Assembly: GCA_934277645.1 (NCBI GenBank)
Contig: CAKQUX010000004.1
Coordinates: forward strand, 1-64,000
DNA: 64,000 bases
Direction: 5' to 3'
Source of the DNA: an uncultured Clostridia bacterium
GTDB lineage: Bacteria > Bacillota > Clostridia > Christensenellales > CAG-917
Position 1 is the stretch's first letter, and every line of letters starts with the position of its first letter. The notes beneath the pieces were generated by a model. That model did not search any database. It was given only the letters and a program-made list of their open reading frames with translations, and was not told where the DNA came from. This document shows, in pieces, positions 51,380-60,305 of the stretch. Position numbers and translations under genes: made by a program.

Positions 51380-53344
51380 TTATAGAACTCTTTTGAAGAG
51401 TTTTTCGAGAGATTGCTTTGTAATTTCGATAATCGCAGGTCTGCCGTGCGGACATTGTGTCGGAAGATCGTTTTTTGTCAGCGTTTTTAAAAGATATTCA
51501 AGTTGCTCTTCTGAAAAAATATCTCCGCCCTTTATTGCCGCCTTGCAAGCGGTTTGACATATTCTTTCATATAATAGTGTTTCAACCGTTATGCTTTCGT
51601 CAAGAACATTTATCAAATTATGCAGGAACTCTTTAATTTTTAAGTTTGTAAGAATAGACGGTATCGCTAAAATTTCAATTCGATTGGTTGCTCTGTCTAT
51701 CGAAATTTCAAACCCTATTTTTTCAAGAGACGGCATTAGTTCGCCGATTTTCGATACCGCAACATCATCCGCTTCTTCAACGTAGGAAAATAGCATCGGT
51801 TGAGATATGATTTGTTCGTTTTTGATACTCTCCATAAGTTTATCGAAAATTATTCTCTCGTGAGCGGCGTGTTGGTCCATTAGAAAAACGCGCTCGCCTT
51901 TTTTGATTATTAAAAACGTTTCAAACAGTGAACATAAAATCGTGGCTTTTTCACCGTAAAAGTCTGCCGCAACGTTATTCGATTTATCATCATCTGAATA
52001 ATTGTTTTTAACAAATTCGCTATCCGAGTTGTTTAAATTCTCATTTGAGCTTAGAAAACTACTGCTATTAAGGTCATAAAACGCTTTGCTAAATTCGTTA
52101 TCGGCGTTGCCGTCGTCTGTTTTTTCTATCAAAGTGTTAGATGTTGCTTTATCGGCCGCGTTATTATCGAAATCTCTCAATTTATACTTGCCGTCTTTGA
52201 CAATCGGCGTATCAAAAAAGTTGCGATTAAAACTGCTGTCCGAAAAGCTTTTTAATGCAGGCGTTGCAGCCAGTTCCGATAAATCCACTTGAGAGATTTG
52301 CGGAGCGTCGACAAATTGCGATTCTATGTTTTTAACTTTTTTGTCAAGTTCGTCATCGAGAGTAAATATCTTTTGATTCTTTCCGAGAGTGTCCAAAACC
52401 GCATTATAAACAAATCCGAAAACGGAATTCGGAGATTGAAATCTGACTTCCGATTTTTGCGGATGCACGTTGACGTCGACAAAGTCAAACGGCAACACGA
52501 GAGAAATTACAAACAGCGGATAGCTATGTTTCATAAGCAAACCGCCGTAGGCTCTTTCTACGGCAAGGCAAAGATTTCTGTCTTCGACTACTCTGCCGTT
52601 TACGATAATTACCTGCCCACTTCTTGTTGCTCTTGTCGTTTCGGAATCGGATATGTATCCGTTAAGTTTGAAATTTCCTTTTTCGGAGTCCACGGCGTAA
52701 AACTTGCTTGCCGTATTTCCGAATACCGCATACAATGCTTCTTCGTTTCCTCCGCCGTTGCTTTGCAATAGCGATTTTCCGTCAGCTTTTAATGAAATAG
52801 AAACGTTTGGGTTTGCAAGTATTAAATCCGCTATTTTTTCAACGATATATTTCTCTTCGGTTTTTGTTGATTTCAAAAACTTTAATCTAGCCGGCGTATT
52901 GTAAAACAAATCGCAGATTTCCACGGTCGTGCCGTCTGTTCTGGCGGTTTCTACAACGTCATTGGAGGACGGTGAAAACGAATACGCCGCGCCGTCTTTG
53001 GTTTTTGACGTTATTTTAAGTTTGGAAACGGCGGCAATACTTGCCAAAGCCTCGCCTCGAAAGCCGAACGTAGAAATTTGACTTAAATCTTCTGCCGAAC
53101 GGAGTTTGCTTGTTGCGTGCGGTTTGACAGACATAATAATGTCGGTTTTGTCCATTCCTACGCCGTTGTCGGAAACTTTTATGCTTTTTAAACCGCCTTC
53201 CGAGATTTCGACGTCGACAATGGTCGCTCCTGCGTCAAGGCTGTTTTCGACAAGTTCTTTAATAACCGACGAAGGTCTTTCGACAACTTCGCCTGCGGCA
53301 ATCATATTGAATACGTTTGGTTTTAACTCTAAAATCTTACTCAT
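51380..53344 (-). CDS. mutL: DNA mismatch repair protein MutL
   Basis: The 654-aa protein has the N-terminal GHKL ATPase (VVERPSSVIKELVENSLDAGA, DNGVGM, FGFRGEALASI, NGRVVED), a long polar linker (about residues 330-460) and the C-terminal dimer/endonuclease domain (DQHAAHERI, CPHGRPAII). The metal motif DQHA(x)2E(x)4E reads DQHAAHERIIFD, so the last Glu is Asp. MutL from hosts without MutH nicks DNA by this site. ATG overlaps the mutS stop as ATGA. Confidence 0.97.
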   Translation of the reverse strand: MSKILELKPNVFNMIAAGEVVERPSSVIKELVENSLDAGATIVDVEISEGGLKSIKVSDNGVGMDKTDIIMSVKPHATSKLRSAEDLSQISTFGFRGEALASIAAVSKLKITSKTKDGAAYSFSPSSNDVVETARTDGTTVEICDLFYNTPARLKFLKSTKTEEKYIVEKIADLILANPNVSISLKADGKSLLQSNGGGNEEALYAVFGNTASKFYAVDSEKGNFKLNGYISDSETTRATRSGQVIIVNGRVVEDRNLCLAVERAYGGLLMKHSYPLFVISLVLPFDFVDVNVHPQKSEVRFQSPNSVFGFVYNAVLDTLGKNQKIFTLDDELDKKVKNIESQFVDAPQISQVDLSELAATPALKSFSDSSFNRNFFDTPIVKDGKYKLRDFDNNAADKATSNTLIEKTDDGNADNEFSKAFYDLNSSSFLSSNENLNNSDSEFVKNNYSDDDKSNNVAADFYGEKATILCSLFETFLIIKKGERVFLMDQHAAHERIIFDKLMESIKNEQIISQPMLFSYVEEADDVAVSKIGELMPSLEKIGFEISIDRATNRIEILAIPSILTNLKIKEFLHNLINVLDESITVETLLYERICQTACKAAIKGGDIFSEEQLEYLLKTLTKNDLPTQCPHGRPAIIEITKQSLEKLFKRVL

Positions 53345-55926
53345 TTTTTAACCTTTTGAACAAGTTCCGAAAGTAGTCCCAGAGCTTCGAGCGGCGTGCA
53401 ATAATTTACGTCGACGCCTTCTAACAATTCGGAGATTTCTTCATATTTATCGCTTGTATCTTGCGGCTTGTATTGCTCGCCGATTGCAACGGTGTTTATG
53501 GATTTTTCACCGTTTTCAATTGAATGCATAATCGATTTTGCGTTTTCTACAACGTTTTTCGGAACGCCTGCAATTTGCGCCACCTCGATTCCGAAGCTTT
53601 TTGAAGCGCCGCCTTCTGCGATTTTATGCAAAAACAAAACAGAACCGCCTATTTCTTTAACGAGAACTTTGAACAGTTTTACGCCTTCGACGCCGTTTAA
53701 TGCGATTAGTTCATGAAAGTGCGTTGCAAACAAAGTGTTTGCGCGTATGTTTTGGTTTATTTCTTCCATCACCGCCCACGCGATACTCAATCCGTCTATG
53801 GTCGACGTTCCCCTGCCGATTTCGTCAAGTAACAGCAAACTGTTTTTTGTCGCGTTGTTCAAAATTGTCGCAACCTCGATCATTTCGACCATAAACGTAC
53901 TTTGACCGCTGCTTAAATCGTCGCTTGCGCCGATTCTCGTAAAGATTCGGTCAACGATAGAAATTTGCGCTTCTTTGGCAGGGACAAAACTTCCGATGTG
54001 CGCCATAAGCGTAATCAAAGCCACTTGTCGCATGTATGTGCTTTTACCTGCCATATTAGGACCCGTTATTATCATTGTTCTGCTGTCTTTTCCGTTAAGA
54101 TAAGTGTCGTTCGGAATGTAGTCCGAACTTATCGAAAGTTTTTCGACAACAGGATGGCGTCCGTCTTTAATTATTATATTGTTTCCGTCTGTTATCGCAG
54201 GTTTTGTATATCGATTTTTAACGGCAACAGACGACAACGAACAAATCACGTCGATTTGCGCCAATGCCAAAGCGTTGTTTTGCAGCTCGGTTACGAGCTT
54301 TGACATCTCGTTTTTGATTTCCGAAAATAACATCGTTTCGAGTTTTATTGCGCTGTCGTCGGCGGTTAAAATCTTATCTTCTATTTCTTTAAGTTCCGGA
54401 GTGATATATCTTTCGCCTGTGGTCAAAGTTTGTTTTCTTTGATAGCGATACGGCACTTTATCGACAAACGACTTGGAAACTTCTATATAGTAGCCAAAAA
54501 CGCGGTTGTATCCGATATGTAAAGTTTTGATTCCGCTTTGTTCTCTTTCTTCGGCTTCGAGATTGCTAAGCCATACGCGAGCCGTTTCCTTTATGTGTCG
54601 GAATTTTTTCAAATCTTCGTTGTAACTGTCAAGAATATATTCGCCCTCTTTGGCGTTTACGTTGTTTTCGTCGATAGCGTCAAAAAGCAATTTTTTCAGA
54701 CCGCTTAGTTCGCTAAGTGATGAACTCAAACCGAGTAAATACTTTGAATCAGTATTCGATAAAACGGCTTTGATTTGCGGAATAACGTCAAGCGAATTTC
54801 TTATTGCCACACAGTCTTTCGGAGTAATCGAGCCGTACGGAATTTTTGCGGTAAGTCTTTCAAGGTCGCAAATTACGCCCAAGTATTCTCTTAAACGCTC
54901 TCTTATAGAAATGTTATTCACTAAACACTCGGTAGCGTCGAGCCTTTCTTCGATTTCGGCGCGGTTTTGCAACGGTTGTTCGATAAGTCTTCTTAAACTT
55001 CTTGACCCCATGCTTGTTTCGCACATATCGAGCACGCTAAGAAGCGAACCGCTTCTCTTTCCGTCTTTTGCTCTTGCGACAAGTTCCAGATTGCGTTTTG
55101 TATTGCCGTCAAGCATCATAAAAGATTTGTCTTTTATGAGTTTTGGCGGTCTTAATTGATTGAGAGTGCGTTTTTGCGTTTCGTTTAAATATTCAAGCAA
55201 ACCGCCTGCCGCGGCAACGGCAAAACGAGCGTCTTCGCACTCGTAACCCGAAAGCGTAGACACTCCGAACTGCCCCATTAACGCTTTTGTCGCATTGTCG
55301 TATTTGTATGCACTTTCGATAACCGCCCTTAAAACGTTTTCTTCGGCAAAGTAGCCAAGCTTTAATAGCGCGCTGTAATCCGAGAAACTACAAACGGTTT
55401 CGGCAGGCGCAATAGAAGATAACATGCTGTCAAGTTTTGAAACGTCGCCTTCAAAAATACAAAATTCGCCCGTAGAAATATCCGTCCAAGCAAGGCCGAA
55501 TTTATCGCCTGACAAAAATACCGATGCAAGATAGTTTGCGGTTTTTTCATCGAGAATGGAATCTTCCATTATAGTTCCTTTTGTTATGACTCTTATAACG
55601 TCGCGCTCCACCATTCCTTTTGAAGTTGCCGGATCGGTGAGCTGTTCGCAAATAGCGACTCTGAAACCTTGTTCGATAAGTTTTCTGACATAACCGTCCA
55701 CTGCGTGATAAGGCACTCCGCACATAGGCGCGCGCTCGCTGAGTCCACAGTCTCTGCCTGTAAGCGTTAAATCGAGAGCTTTGGATGCGGTTACGGCATC
55801 GTCAAAAAACATTTCATAAAAGTCGCCGAGCCTGAACAAAACTATGGAATCGTTATATTTATCTTTAATTTCAAAATATCTTCGCATCATCGGCGAAAGT
55901 TTCGGGTTGTTCTTCACTGATTGCAT
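53341..55926 (-). CDS. mutS: DNA mismatch recognition protein MutS
   Basis: The 861-aa protein has the mismatch-binding domain I (LFRLGDFYEMFFDDAV with the Phe-x-Glu pair), connector, lever and clamp, and the ATPase with Walker A GPNMAGKSTYMRQV, LLLDEIGRGTSTIDGLSIAW and FATHFHEL. It detects mismatches and recruits MutL. AAGGT precedes the ATG at 55926. It is first in the minus-strand order mutS-mutL-miaA. Confidence 0.98.
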   Translation of the reverse strand: MQSVKNNPKLSPMMRRYFEIKDKYNDSIVLFRLGDFYEMFFDDAVTASKALDLTLTGRDCGLSERAPMCGVPYHAVDGYVRKLIEQGFRVAICEQLTDPATSKGMVERDVIRVITKGTIMEDSILDEKTANYLASVFLSGDKFGLAWTDISTGEFCIFEGDVSKLDSMLSSIAPAETVCSFSDYSALLKLGYFAEENVLRAVIESAYKYDNATKALMGQFGVSTLSGYECEDARFAVAAAGGLLEYLNETQKRTLNQLRPPKLIKDKSFMMLDGNTKRNLELVARAKDGKRSGSLLSVLDMCETSMGSRSLRRLIEQPLQNRAEIEERLDATECLVNNISIRERLREYLGVICDLERLTAKIPYGSITPKDCVAIRNSLDVIPQIKAVLSNTDSKYLLGLSSSLSELSGLKKLLFDAIDENNVNAKEGEYILDSYNEDLKKFRHIKETARVWLSNLEAEEREQSGIKTLHIGYNRVFGYYIEVSKSFVDKVPYRYQRKQTLTTGERYITPELKEIEDKILTADDSAIKLETMLFSEIKNEMSKLVTELQNNALALAQIDVICSLSSVAVKNRYTKPAITDGNNIIIKDGRHPVVEKLSISSDYIPNDTYLNGKDSRTMIITGPNMAGKSTYMRQVALITLMAHIGSFVPAKEAQISIVDRIFTRIGASDDLSSGQSTFMVEMIEVATILNNATKNSLLLLDEIGRGTSTIDGLSIAWAVMEEINQNIRANTLFATHFHELIALNGVEGVKLFKVLVKEIGGSVLFLHKIAEGGASKSFGIEVAQIAGVPKNVVENAKSIMHSIENGEKSINTVAIGEQYKPQDTSDKYEEISELLEGVDVNYCTPLEALGLLSELVQKVKK

Positions 55927-56260
55927 TTTTTACCTTCGTTTTTAAGTCGCCACTAAGCGACTTATTTGTATTTTATATATCGTGTATGTAATAGTGCTAT
56001 GTGTTTTAGTTGATTAAACGGCTATTTAAATTCTGTTTTAATTTAAATTCTGTCTTTTTTGTTATCCTTTTTTTAAGTGTCTAGCGTTAGTTTCGATTTT
56101 GCATCCTTTTGCTGTCATATCTACAACATAATTTTTTAATCTTTAAACATAATCTTTCTGTTCAGTTATGCCACCCTTTAATCGTAATTCTTTAAGATTA
56201 AGTTTTATGATTAAGATAAGGTTGTAATGCGGTCGAAATGTATTTGCCGATAATTCCGTT
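55927..56260. other. Non-coding spacer upstream of mutS
   Basis: No gene seen. AAGTCGC (55944-55950) and GCGACTT (55957-55963) form a 7-bp hairpin in the mutS leader. TTTAAATTCTGT is repeated about 17 nt apart near 56025-56055. The mutS promoter must lie here on the minus strand. Confidence 0.4.
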
Positions 56261-57598
56261 TTACTCGGACGGCGCATCGTCAACAATAGAGCCGAACAGT
56301 GACGCCGATTTTGCGGTTTCGATTTTTACGTTTACGAAACTGCCGATAAGTGATTTATCGCCTTTAAAAGAAACCAATCTTCCGCTTTCAGTGCGACCGC
56401 AAACGTATCCCTCGGATTTTGGTTGAACGTCCTCAACTAAAATTTCATAAACGTTGCCCTTATATTCTTTCGACAGTTCCTTAGTGATTTGGTTTTGAAT
56501 TTTGATAAGCTCCATAATTCGGGCTTGTTTTACACTGTAAGGAAGCTGTTCCATTTTTTCGGCAACGGTTCCTTTTCTCGGAGAATAAATAAACGTGAAC
56601 GCGTTGGAAAACCTGCAACGTTTAACAAGGTCGACTGTGTCCAAAAAGTCGTTGTCCGTTTCGGTAGGAAAACCGACCATAATGTCTGTCGTGATTCCGC
56701 AATCGGGAATTTTGCTCCTTATCATTTCTATAAGGGAGAAATAATGCTCTCTTGTATATCTTCTGTTCATTGCGCTAAGCACGGAATTGGAACCGGCTTG
56801 AACCGGCAAATGAATGTTGTTGCAAATCTTTTTAGAGTTTGCAATCGCATCGACAATCCCTTCCGTCAAATCTTTCGGGTGCGACGTCATAAAACGCACT
56901 CTGAATTTTCCGTCGATTTTATCAATTTCGCGAAGCAGTTTTTCAAAACTCGTTCCGTCCGTTAAATCGTTTCCGTAGGAATTGACGTTTTGACCAAGCA
57001 ACGTGATTTCTTTGTAGCCGTCAGCCACGCATTGTCTGACTTCTTTTAAAACGTCGTCCATACTTCTCGAAATTTCCCTGCCCCTGACGTAAGGAACTAT
57101 GCAATAACTGCAAAAGTTGTTGCAACCGTAAATAATGTTTACCCAAGCGTTAGGATAACTGTCTCGGAACATCGGTAATTTTTCGTCGGTTTCGAGATAG
57201 TCGTCGCCGAAATCGTTTGTCATAGTCTTTTTGCGCTCTTCGAGTTTTTTTGTGACGGCATCTTTTAACAAATCGATATTTCTTGTTCCGAGCACTATAT
57301 CGACGTACGGATACTTTTGTTTAATTAAATCTATATAGCCGTCTTGTTTAGTCATACAGCCAAGAACGACGATAATCAAATTTTTATTTATTTTTTTAAG
57401 ACGTTTTACAACGCCGATATTGCCGAATGCTCTCTTTTCTGCCGTATCCCTGATGCAACAAGTGTTAAAAACAATAATATCGGCTTTATCTTCGCTGTCC
57501 GCTTGCGCATAACCGAGGTCAACGAGAACTCCTGCAACCTTTTCGGATTCATGCAAATTCATTTGACAGCCGTAAGTATGAATAAAGTATTTTTTCAT
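56261..57598 (-). CDS. miaB: tRNA-2-methylthio-N6-dimethylallyladenosine synthase MiaB
   Basis: I take the ATG at 57598, preceded by GAAGGA; the in-frame GTG at 57610 overlaps that site. The 445-aa protein has the UPF0004 domain (FIHTYGCQMNLHESEKV), the radical-SAM cysteines in YGCNNFCSYCIVPYVRG, the GQNVNSYG block and the C-terminal TRAM domain (GRTESGRLVSFKGD). It adds a methylthio group to i6A37 made by MiaA. Divergent from the PBP gene. Confidence 0.97.
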   Translation of the reverse strand: MKKYFIHTYGCQMNLHESEKVAGVLVDLGYAQADSEDKADIIVFNTCCIRDTAEKRAFGNIGVVKRLKKINKNLIIVVLGCMTKQDGYIDLIKQKYPYVDIVLGTRNIDLLKDAVTKKLEERKKTMTNDFGDDYLETDEKLPMFRDSYPNAWVNIIYGCNNFCSYCIVPYVRGREISRSMDDVLKEVRQCVADGYKEITLLGQNVNSYGNDLTDGTSFEKLLREIDKIDGKFRVRFMTSHPKDLTEGIVDAIANSKKICNNIHLPVQAGSNSVLSAMNRRYTREHYFSLIEMIRSKIPDCGITTDIMVGFPTETDNDFLDTVDLVKRCRFSNAFTFIYSPRKGTVAEKMEQLPYSVKQARIMELIKIQNQITKELSKEYKGNVYEILVEDVQPKSEGYVCGRTESGRLVSFKGDKSLIGSFVNVKIETAKSASLFGSIVDDAPSE

Positions 57599-57730
57599 TT
57601 TTTCCTTCACGCGATAACGAACGCTTTTGCAAGCACAGCTTTATAGCAAAACCGTATACCGCTCCAACATAACTATTTAAAAACATTATACATTAAAAAA
57701 CGAAATTTACAAACAATAAACGTTGATATT

Positions 57731-59905
57731 ATGAAGTCAAAAGCAAAAAAAATATTAATAATAATTCCGATAGTTTTGGTTACTCTGCCGCTTTTAGCCG
57801 CAGGGATTTTTGGCATTTACTTTGCAGTTGTGACAAAAGATGCAAAACTTAACAAAAATTTATTGCCGACCGCTTCCGCTACCCCGATTTTTTACGATGC
57901 AAACGGCAATGAAATTCCGTATTATGAAAGCGGAAAAATCGAACCGAGCGAAATCCCCGACAATCTTTTCAACGCGTTTGTCGCTATCGAAGATAAAAGG
58001 TTTTTGGAACACAAAGGCATCGATTACAGAAGAGTTTTCGGAGCGATGCTGTCGAATGTAAAAGCAGGCGGCGCTGTCGAAGGTGCTTCAACAATAACTC
58101 AACAGCTTGTCAAAAACACTCACTTGACGCAAGAAAAAAGTTTAAACAGAAAACTTAAAGAAATGGTCATAGCTGGGCAAGTCGAAAAAGAATATTCCAA
58201 AGACGATATAATGGCAATGTATCTGTCTGTAATCTATTTCGGAGGCGGAACGTATGGCGTTAAAGATGCGGCAAAAAGATACTTTTCAAAATCTCTTGAC
58301 GAATTGACTCTTTCAGAGTGTGCGGCGCTTGCAGGAACGGTTAAAAATCCGAGCCGATACGCGCCCGACAAAAAACGAGCTACAAGCAGAAAAAACTTGG
58401 TTTTAAAACTAATGTTAGAACAGGGCAAAATCAGCGAGAAAGATTACGAAACCGCAAAGAGCGAAACGATAATTGCCGAAAAAGATGTAAAACAAACCGT
58501 GACGGCGGACAGGTTTTATATTTCGTGTTGTTTAAACGAAATAAAAAACAAACTTAACGTAACGAGTTACGAACTAAACAACATGGGACTTAAAGTATAC
58601 ACTTATTACGAACCGAAAATTCAAGAAACGTTGATACGGTCGTTAAAATCAAACGTCGACGGTGATTCGGCAGGAATTGTTTTGGACAATCTGAGCGGCG
58701 GCGTTATGGCATACTTTTCAACCACAGGCGTCGAACCGAAGCGCCAATCGGGGTCGAGTTTGAAACCGTTGGCGGTTTTTACCCCTGCTCTGAACGAAAA
58801 TTTAATTTATCCTATTTCTCCCGTAAAAGACGAAAAAATAAGTTATGGCAACTATTCGCCGAAAAACTACGGAAATAAATATTATGGCTGGACGACTATT
58901 GAAGAAGGCGTCAAAAAGTCCATGAATAGCGTTGCTTTGAAAACTCTAAGCTATCTTACGCCGACAAAAGCGGCGGCATATTTAAAAAGAATGAATTTTG
59001 ACGTTATCGAAAGCGATGAAAATTTAGCGCTGGCATTAGGAAGCGTAACAAAAGGAACAACGCCAAAACAGCTTGCTGACGGCTATAAAACACTTGCAAA
59101 CGGCGGCCTGTATTCGTCGTCGAGTTTTGTGTCGAAAGTGACGTATAAAAACAATACAGTGTTTTTCAAAAACGACGAAACAGCGGTTTTTGACGAAGAG
59201 AGCGCGTATCTTATGACGGATATGCTTGTCAAAACGGCTCAAAGCGGAACGGCGAAAACGCTTTCGATTTTGCCGTATTCGGTGGCGTCAAAAACGGGAA
59301 CGGCGGCAATAGGAGAACAAAATACCGACGCCGTCAATGCGAGCTATACCCTTGAAAACACAGTTGTGTGCTGGCAATTCGGAAAAGGAATTTCAAGCGG
59401 CGGAGGTGGCAAACCTACCGTGTGTGTGAAAGAAATTTATGAAAACCTTTATGACGGCTATTACCCTGAAGATTTTCCGATGCCGAGCAACGTTAAAAGC
59501 ATCGAGATAGACGATTACGCATTAAAAAGCGAAAATCGAGTAAAACTTGCAAGCAATGCAACGCCTGCGGAATATAGAATTTCTGCGCTGTTCAAAAACG
59601 ATAATACTCCGAAAGAAGTGTCGACGGTTTTTGACGCGCCAAAGCTGTCCGATTTTAAAATCGAAAGAGATTGTTATAGCCGTGAATGCAAAATTTCTTT
59701 TGAAGCGACGAGCGTATACGGATATAATATCTATCAAAAATCTGACGGTGAAAAAACGCTGATTGCTCAAATAACGGACAAAAACGGCTATGTCACCGTT
59801 CAGTGTGTTCCGTCGTCAAACGTTGTAGAGTTTTCAATAATTCCCTATTGCGTTGCTACAAATATCAACGGAAACGAAATGGCAAAGAAAGTCATATTCG
59901 ATTAA
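57731..59905 (+). CDS. Class A penicillin-binding protein (PBP1A type)
   Basis: The 724-aa protein has a single N-terminal membrane anchor (residues ~8-32). A GT51 glycosyltransferase domain follows (FVAIEDKRFLEHKGIDYRR, GASTITQQLVKN, SVIYFGGGTYGV). The transpeptidase domain has SSLK (Ser342, Lys345), the SxN motif in KSMNSVA and ASKTGTAA. About 90 C-terminal residues look like a fibronectin-III-type domain. It polymerises and cross-links peptidoglycan outside the membrane. No ribosome binding site is visible before ATG 57731, so initiation is atypical. Confidence 0.93.
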   Translation: MKSKAKKILIIIPIVLVTLPLLAAGIFGIYFAVVTKDAKLNKNLLPTASATPIFYDANGNEIPYYESGKIEPSEIPDNLFNAFVAIEDKRFLEHKGIDYRRVFGAMLSNVKAGGAVEGASTITQQLVKNTHLTQEKSLNRKLKEMVIAGQVEKEYSKDDIMAMYLSVIYFGGGTYGVKDAAKRYFSKSLDELTLSECAALAGTVKNPSRYAPDKKRATSRKNLVLKLMLEQGKISEKDYETAKSETIIAEKDVKQTVTADRFYISCCLNEIKNKLNVTSYELNNMGLKVYTYYEPKIQETLIRSLKSNVDGDSAGIVLDNLSGGVMAYFSTTGVEPKRQSGSSLKPLAVFTPALNENLIYPISPVKDEKISYGNYSPKNYGNKYYGWTTIEEGVKKSMNSVALKTLSYLTPTKAAAYLKRMNFDVIESDENLALALGSVTKGTTPKQLADGYKTLANGGLYSSSSFVSKVTYKNNTVFFKNDETAVFDEESAYLMTDMLVKTAQSGTAKTLSILPYSVASKTGTAAIGEQNTDAVNASYTLENTVVCWQFGKGISSGGGGKPTVCVKEIYENLYDGYYPEDFPMPSNVKSIEIDDYALKSENRVKLASNATPAEYRISALFKNDNTPKEVSTVFDAPKLSDFKIERDCYSRECKISFEATSVYGYNIYQKSDGEKTLIAQITDKNGYVTVQCVPSSNVVEFSIIPYCVATNINGNEMAKKVIFD

Positions 59906-60305
59906 CAAATTCAATTAACAAAAGAATCACTTGATTAACAAATATAAAATTATTATAAAATTTGATTTGTTTGAAATTAAATAATTTATTTGAAATTAAA
60001 CTTGATTTAACATTCTGTTTGATTAAAAGATTTAATTGTAGAAAAACGAAAACAGCGAAATCAAATTTCGCTGTTTTCGCAATAAGGGGGAAATTATAAA
60101 GAGTTGTATTTTAATTGTTGCCAAATGAAAGCTATATAAACCTCTTTAAAATTTAAATTAATAAAATTTAAATATAAATTTCTTATATAAACTTTTTCAA
60201 ATCGATTATTGTTAAAATCGGATAAAACATCGGCGGATAAATGTTTTCCGATTTAATAACTCTTAACGACCGTTTTGGGCATCAAACTATTCTATAAAAA
60301 TAGAT
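59906..60305. other. Convergent intergenic region with two hairpins
   Basis: No gene seen in 400 nt of AT-rich DNA. Besides the hairpin at 60047-60079, AAATCGG (60215-60221) pairs with CCGATTT (60248-60254), enclosing AAAACAT/ATGTTTT. Both probably end the minus-strand transcript arriving from the large GH94 gene. A purine-rich AAGGGGGA near 60086 is not followed by a usable ORF. Confidence 0.45.
60047..60079 (-). terminator. Perfect 15-bp hairpin with minus-strand U-tract
   Basis: CGAAAACAGCGAAAT (60047-60061) pairs perfectly with ATTTCGCTGTTTTCG (60065-60079) around CAA. Read on the minus strand it is followed by TTTTTCTAC, a terminator for the GH94-type gene some 230 nt after its stop. 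On the plus strand it also lies about 140 nt past the PBP gene. Confidence 0.75.
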
